From Actinomycetes bacterium (GTDB taxonomy: Bacteria; Actinomycetota; CALGFH01), in assembly GCA_030152105.1 (NCBI GenBank), contig JASLIH010000255.1:1-7022 (forward strand): a stretch of 7,022 nucleotides of DNA, written 5' to 3'. Positions 6,143 to 7,022 of this stretch are shown here, piece by piece (position 1 is the first letter of the stretch; every line of letters begins with the position of its first letter). The position numbers and the translations under genes were made by a program. The notes beneath the pieces are model-generated. The model was given only the letters and a program-made list of their open reading frames with translations, had not been told where the DNA came from and did no database searches.

Positions 6143-7006
6143 ATGCGACGACGTACCCTGGTAGGTGGCAGCCTGGCCGCCGGCGTCCTGATCGCGCTGC
6201 TGGGCGGCGGGGCCCCGGCCGGCGGCGCCGACAGCGCCTTTCGGGTCGACAAGCTGATCCTGACCACCTTCGACGGTGAGCAGGAACCGTTCCTGCGACA
6301 CCAGCGCTGGGATCGGACGTTCCCGGCCGCCGGCGGGGAGTTCGCCCCCATCCTCTGCCGCACCGCCGACCATGTCTGTGTGACCATGACCGGCACCACC
6401 AAGTCCAGGTCCGGCCCCTCAACCATGGCGCTGCTGCGCGACCCACGGTTGCAGCTCGACCGCCAGTCGCTGTTCATCGTGGCCGGCATCGCCGGGATCC
6501 GCAGCCAGGTCGGGACGCTGGGAAGCGCCGGGCTGGCCGACTGGATCGTCGACGTCGATCTGGGCAGCCACTTCGTTGACCGTCGGCAGGCGGCGCCGCA
6601 CGGCTGGTTGCCGTTCGACGCCTACGACCAGGCGGCCTACCGGCTGAACGCCGAACTGGTGTCCCAGGCCTACCAGGCGACCAGGCAGCTCACCCTGGAC
6701 GACGATCTGACCGCCGAGGCCGACCACATCCTGCGGGAACGGATCACCGCGGTCGACCCGAACTACCGCGGCTACCGCTGCTCCAGCGAGTTCGAAGACC
6801 CGGCCATCGCCGGGGCGCTGAAGCGGTTGGGGCTGCTGGACCGGCTGCTGGTCGTACGGACCGCCTCTGACTTCGAGGACCAACGGCCCGGGACCAGCCC
6901 CCAAGCCCTGTATGACCAGCTCCACTCCCCCGCCGGCTTCGCCGGCTACAACATCTCCCGAGAAAACGCCTACCGCGTCGCGTGGCAGCTCGCCCACACG
7001 CTCTGA
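6143..7006 (+). CDS. Purine nucleoside permease (NUP family), exported, internally shortened
   Basis: A 287-residue protein. Residues 1 to about 29 look like a signal peptide: basic RRR, hydrophobic LVGGSLAAGVLIALLGGG, then an Ala/Gly-rich cleavage region; the RRRTL start is only loosely Tat-like. The rest follows the NUP family (PF06516): VDKLILTTFDGEQEPFL (35-51), VCVTMTGTTKSRSGPSTMAL (78-97), LFIVAGIAGIRSQVGTLGSA (110-129), WIVDVDLGSH (134-143), EDPAIAGALKRLGLLDRLLV (218-237) and RTASDFEDQRPGTSPQ (239-254). These proteins are related to nucleoside phosphorylases and take part in purine nucleoside uptake. The family is usually about 330-360 residues. Here the segment that should lie between YRGYRCSS and EFEDPAIAG (near residue 214, base 6785) seems to be missing, roughly 40-50 residues, without loss of frame. 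ATG 6143 is preceded by AGGGGAG. The gene starts 23 bases after the receiver remnant. Confidence 0.85.
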   Translation: MRRRTLVGGSLAAGVLIALLGGGAPAGGADSAFRVDKLILTTFDGEQEPFLRHQRWDRTFPAAGGEFAPILCRTADHVCVTMTGTTKSRSGPSTMALLRDPRLQLDRQSLFIVAGIAGIRSQVGTLGSAGLADWIVDVDLGSHFVDRRQAAPHGWLPFDAYDQAAYRLNAELVSQAYQATRQLTLDDDLTAEADHILRERITAVDPNYRGYRCSSEFEDPAIAGALKRLGLLDRLLVVRTASDFEDQRPGTSPQALYDQLHSPAGFAGYNISRENAYRVAWQLAHTL

Positions 7007-7022
7007 CCTGACACCCCGCCGG

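Overview
The window is a gene-dense, very GC-rich stretch with strong GC bias at third codon positions. It carries a cobalamin gene cluster end, a PP2C/anti-sigma/STAS partner-switching module and a purine nucleoside permease. This combination points to an actinobacterium (Actinomycetota), probably an environmental lineage. That assignment is inferred from gene content and codon use, not from a marker gene.

Left part (1-2638, + strand): the last 30 codons of a cobyrinate a,c-diamide synthase (cobB/cbiA) run directly into a 629-residue fusion gene. The fusion joins a CobC/CobD-type PLP-dependent threonine-phosphate decarboxylase to a CobA-type uroporphyrinogen-III C-methyltransferase. A small antibiotic-biosynthesis-monooxygenase (ABM) domain protein with two membrane helices follows after 32 bases. 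It ends 18 bases from the convergent stop of the next module.

Middle (2657-5544, - strand): an environmental-signal switch. Read in the direction of transcription it encodes a MASE1 membrane sensor, a coiled coil, a PAS domain, a PP2C/SpoIIE (RsbU-like) phosphatase and an RsbW-like HATPase. A separate STAS antagonist (RsbV-like) follows, with start and stop codons overlapping as GTGA. The sensor-phosphatase-kinase is one continuous reading frame except for a single in-frame TAG at 4579-4581, at a place where the family normally has Glu (GAG). As written, the sequence yields a membrane half and a cytoplasmic half. No sigma factor is present in the window.

Right part (5774-7006, + strand, divergent from the switch): a response-regulator receiver gene that appears to have lost about 25-30 internal residues, including the phosphoacceptor Asp, and to be frameshifted. 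Twenty-three bases later comes an exported purine nucleoside permease (NUP family). It is itself shorter than usual, apparently by an in-frame internal deletion.

The most notable points are the CobC-CobA fusion and the cluster of three lesions within about 2.3 kb (amber stop, receiver deletion, NUP deletion). Each lesion could be biological (gene decay, split proteins) or an assembly artefact. I saw no tRNA, rRNA, CRISPR array, insertion sequence or convincing terminator hairpin.
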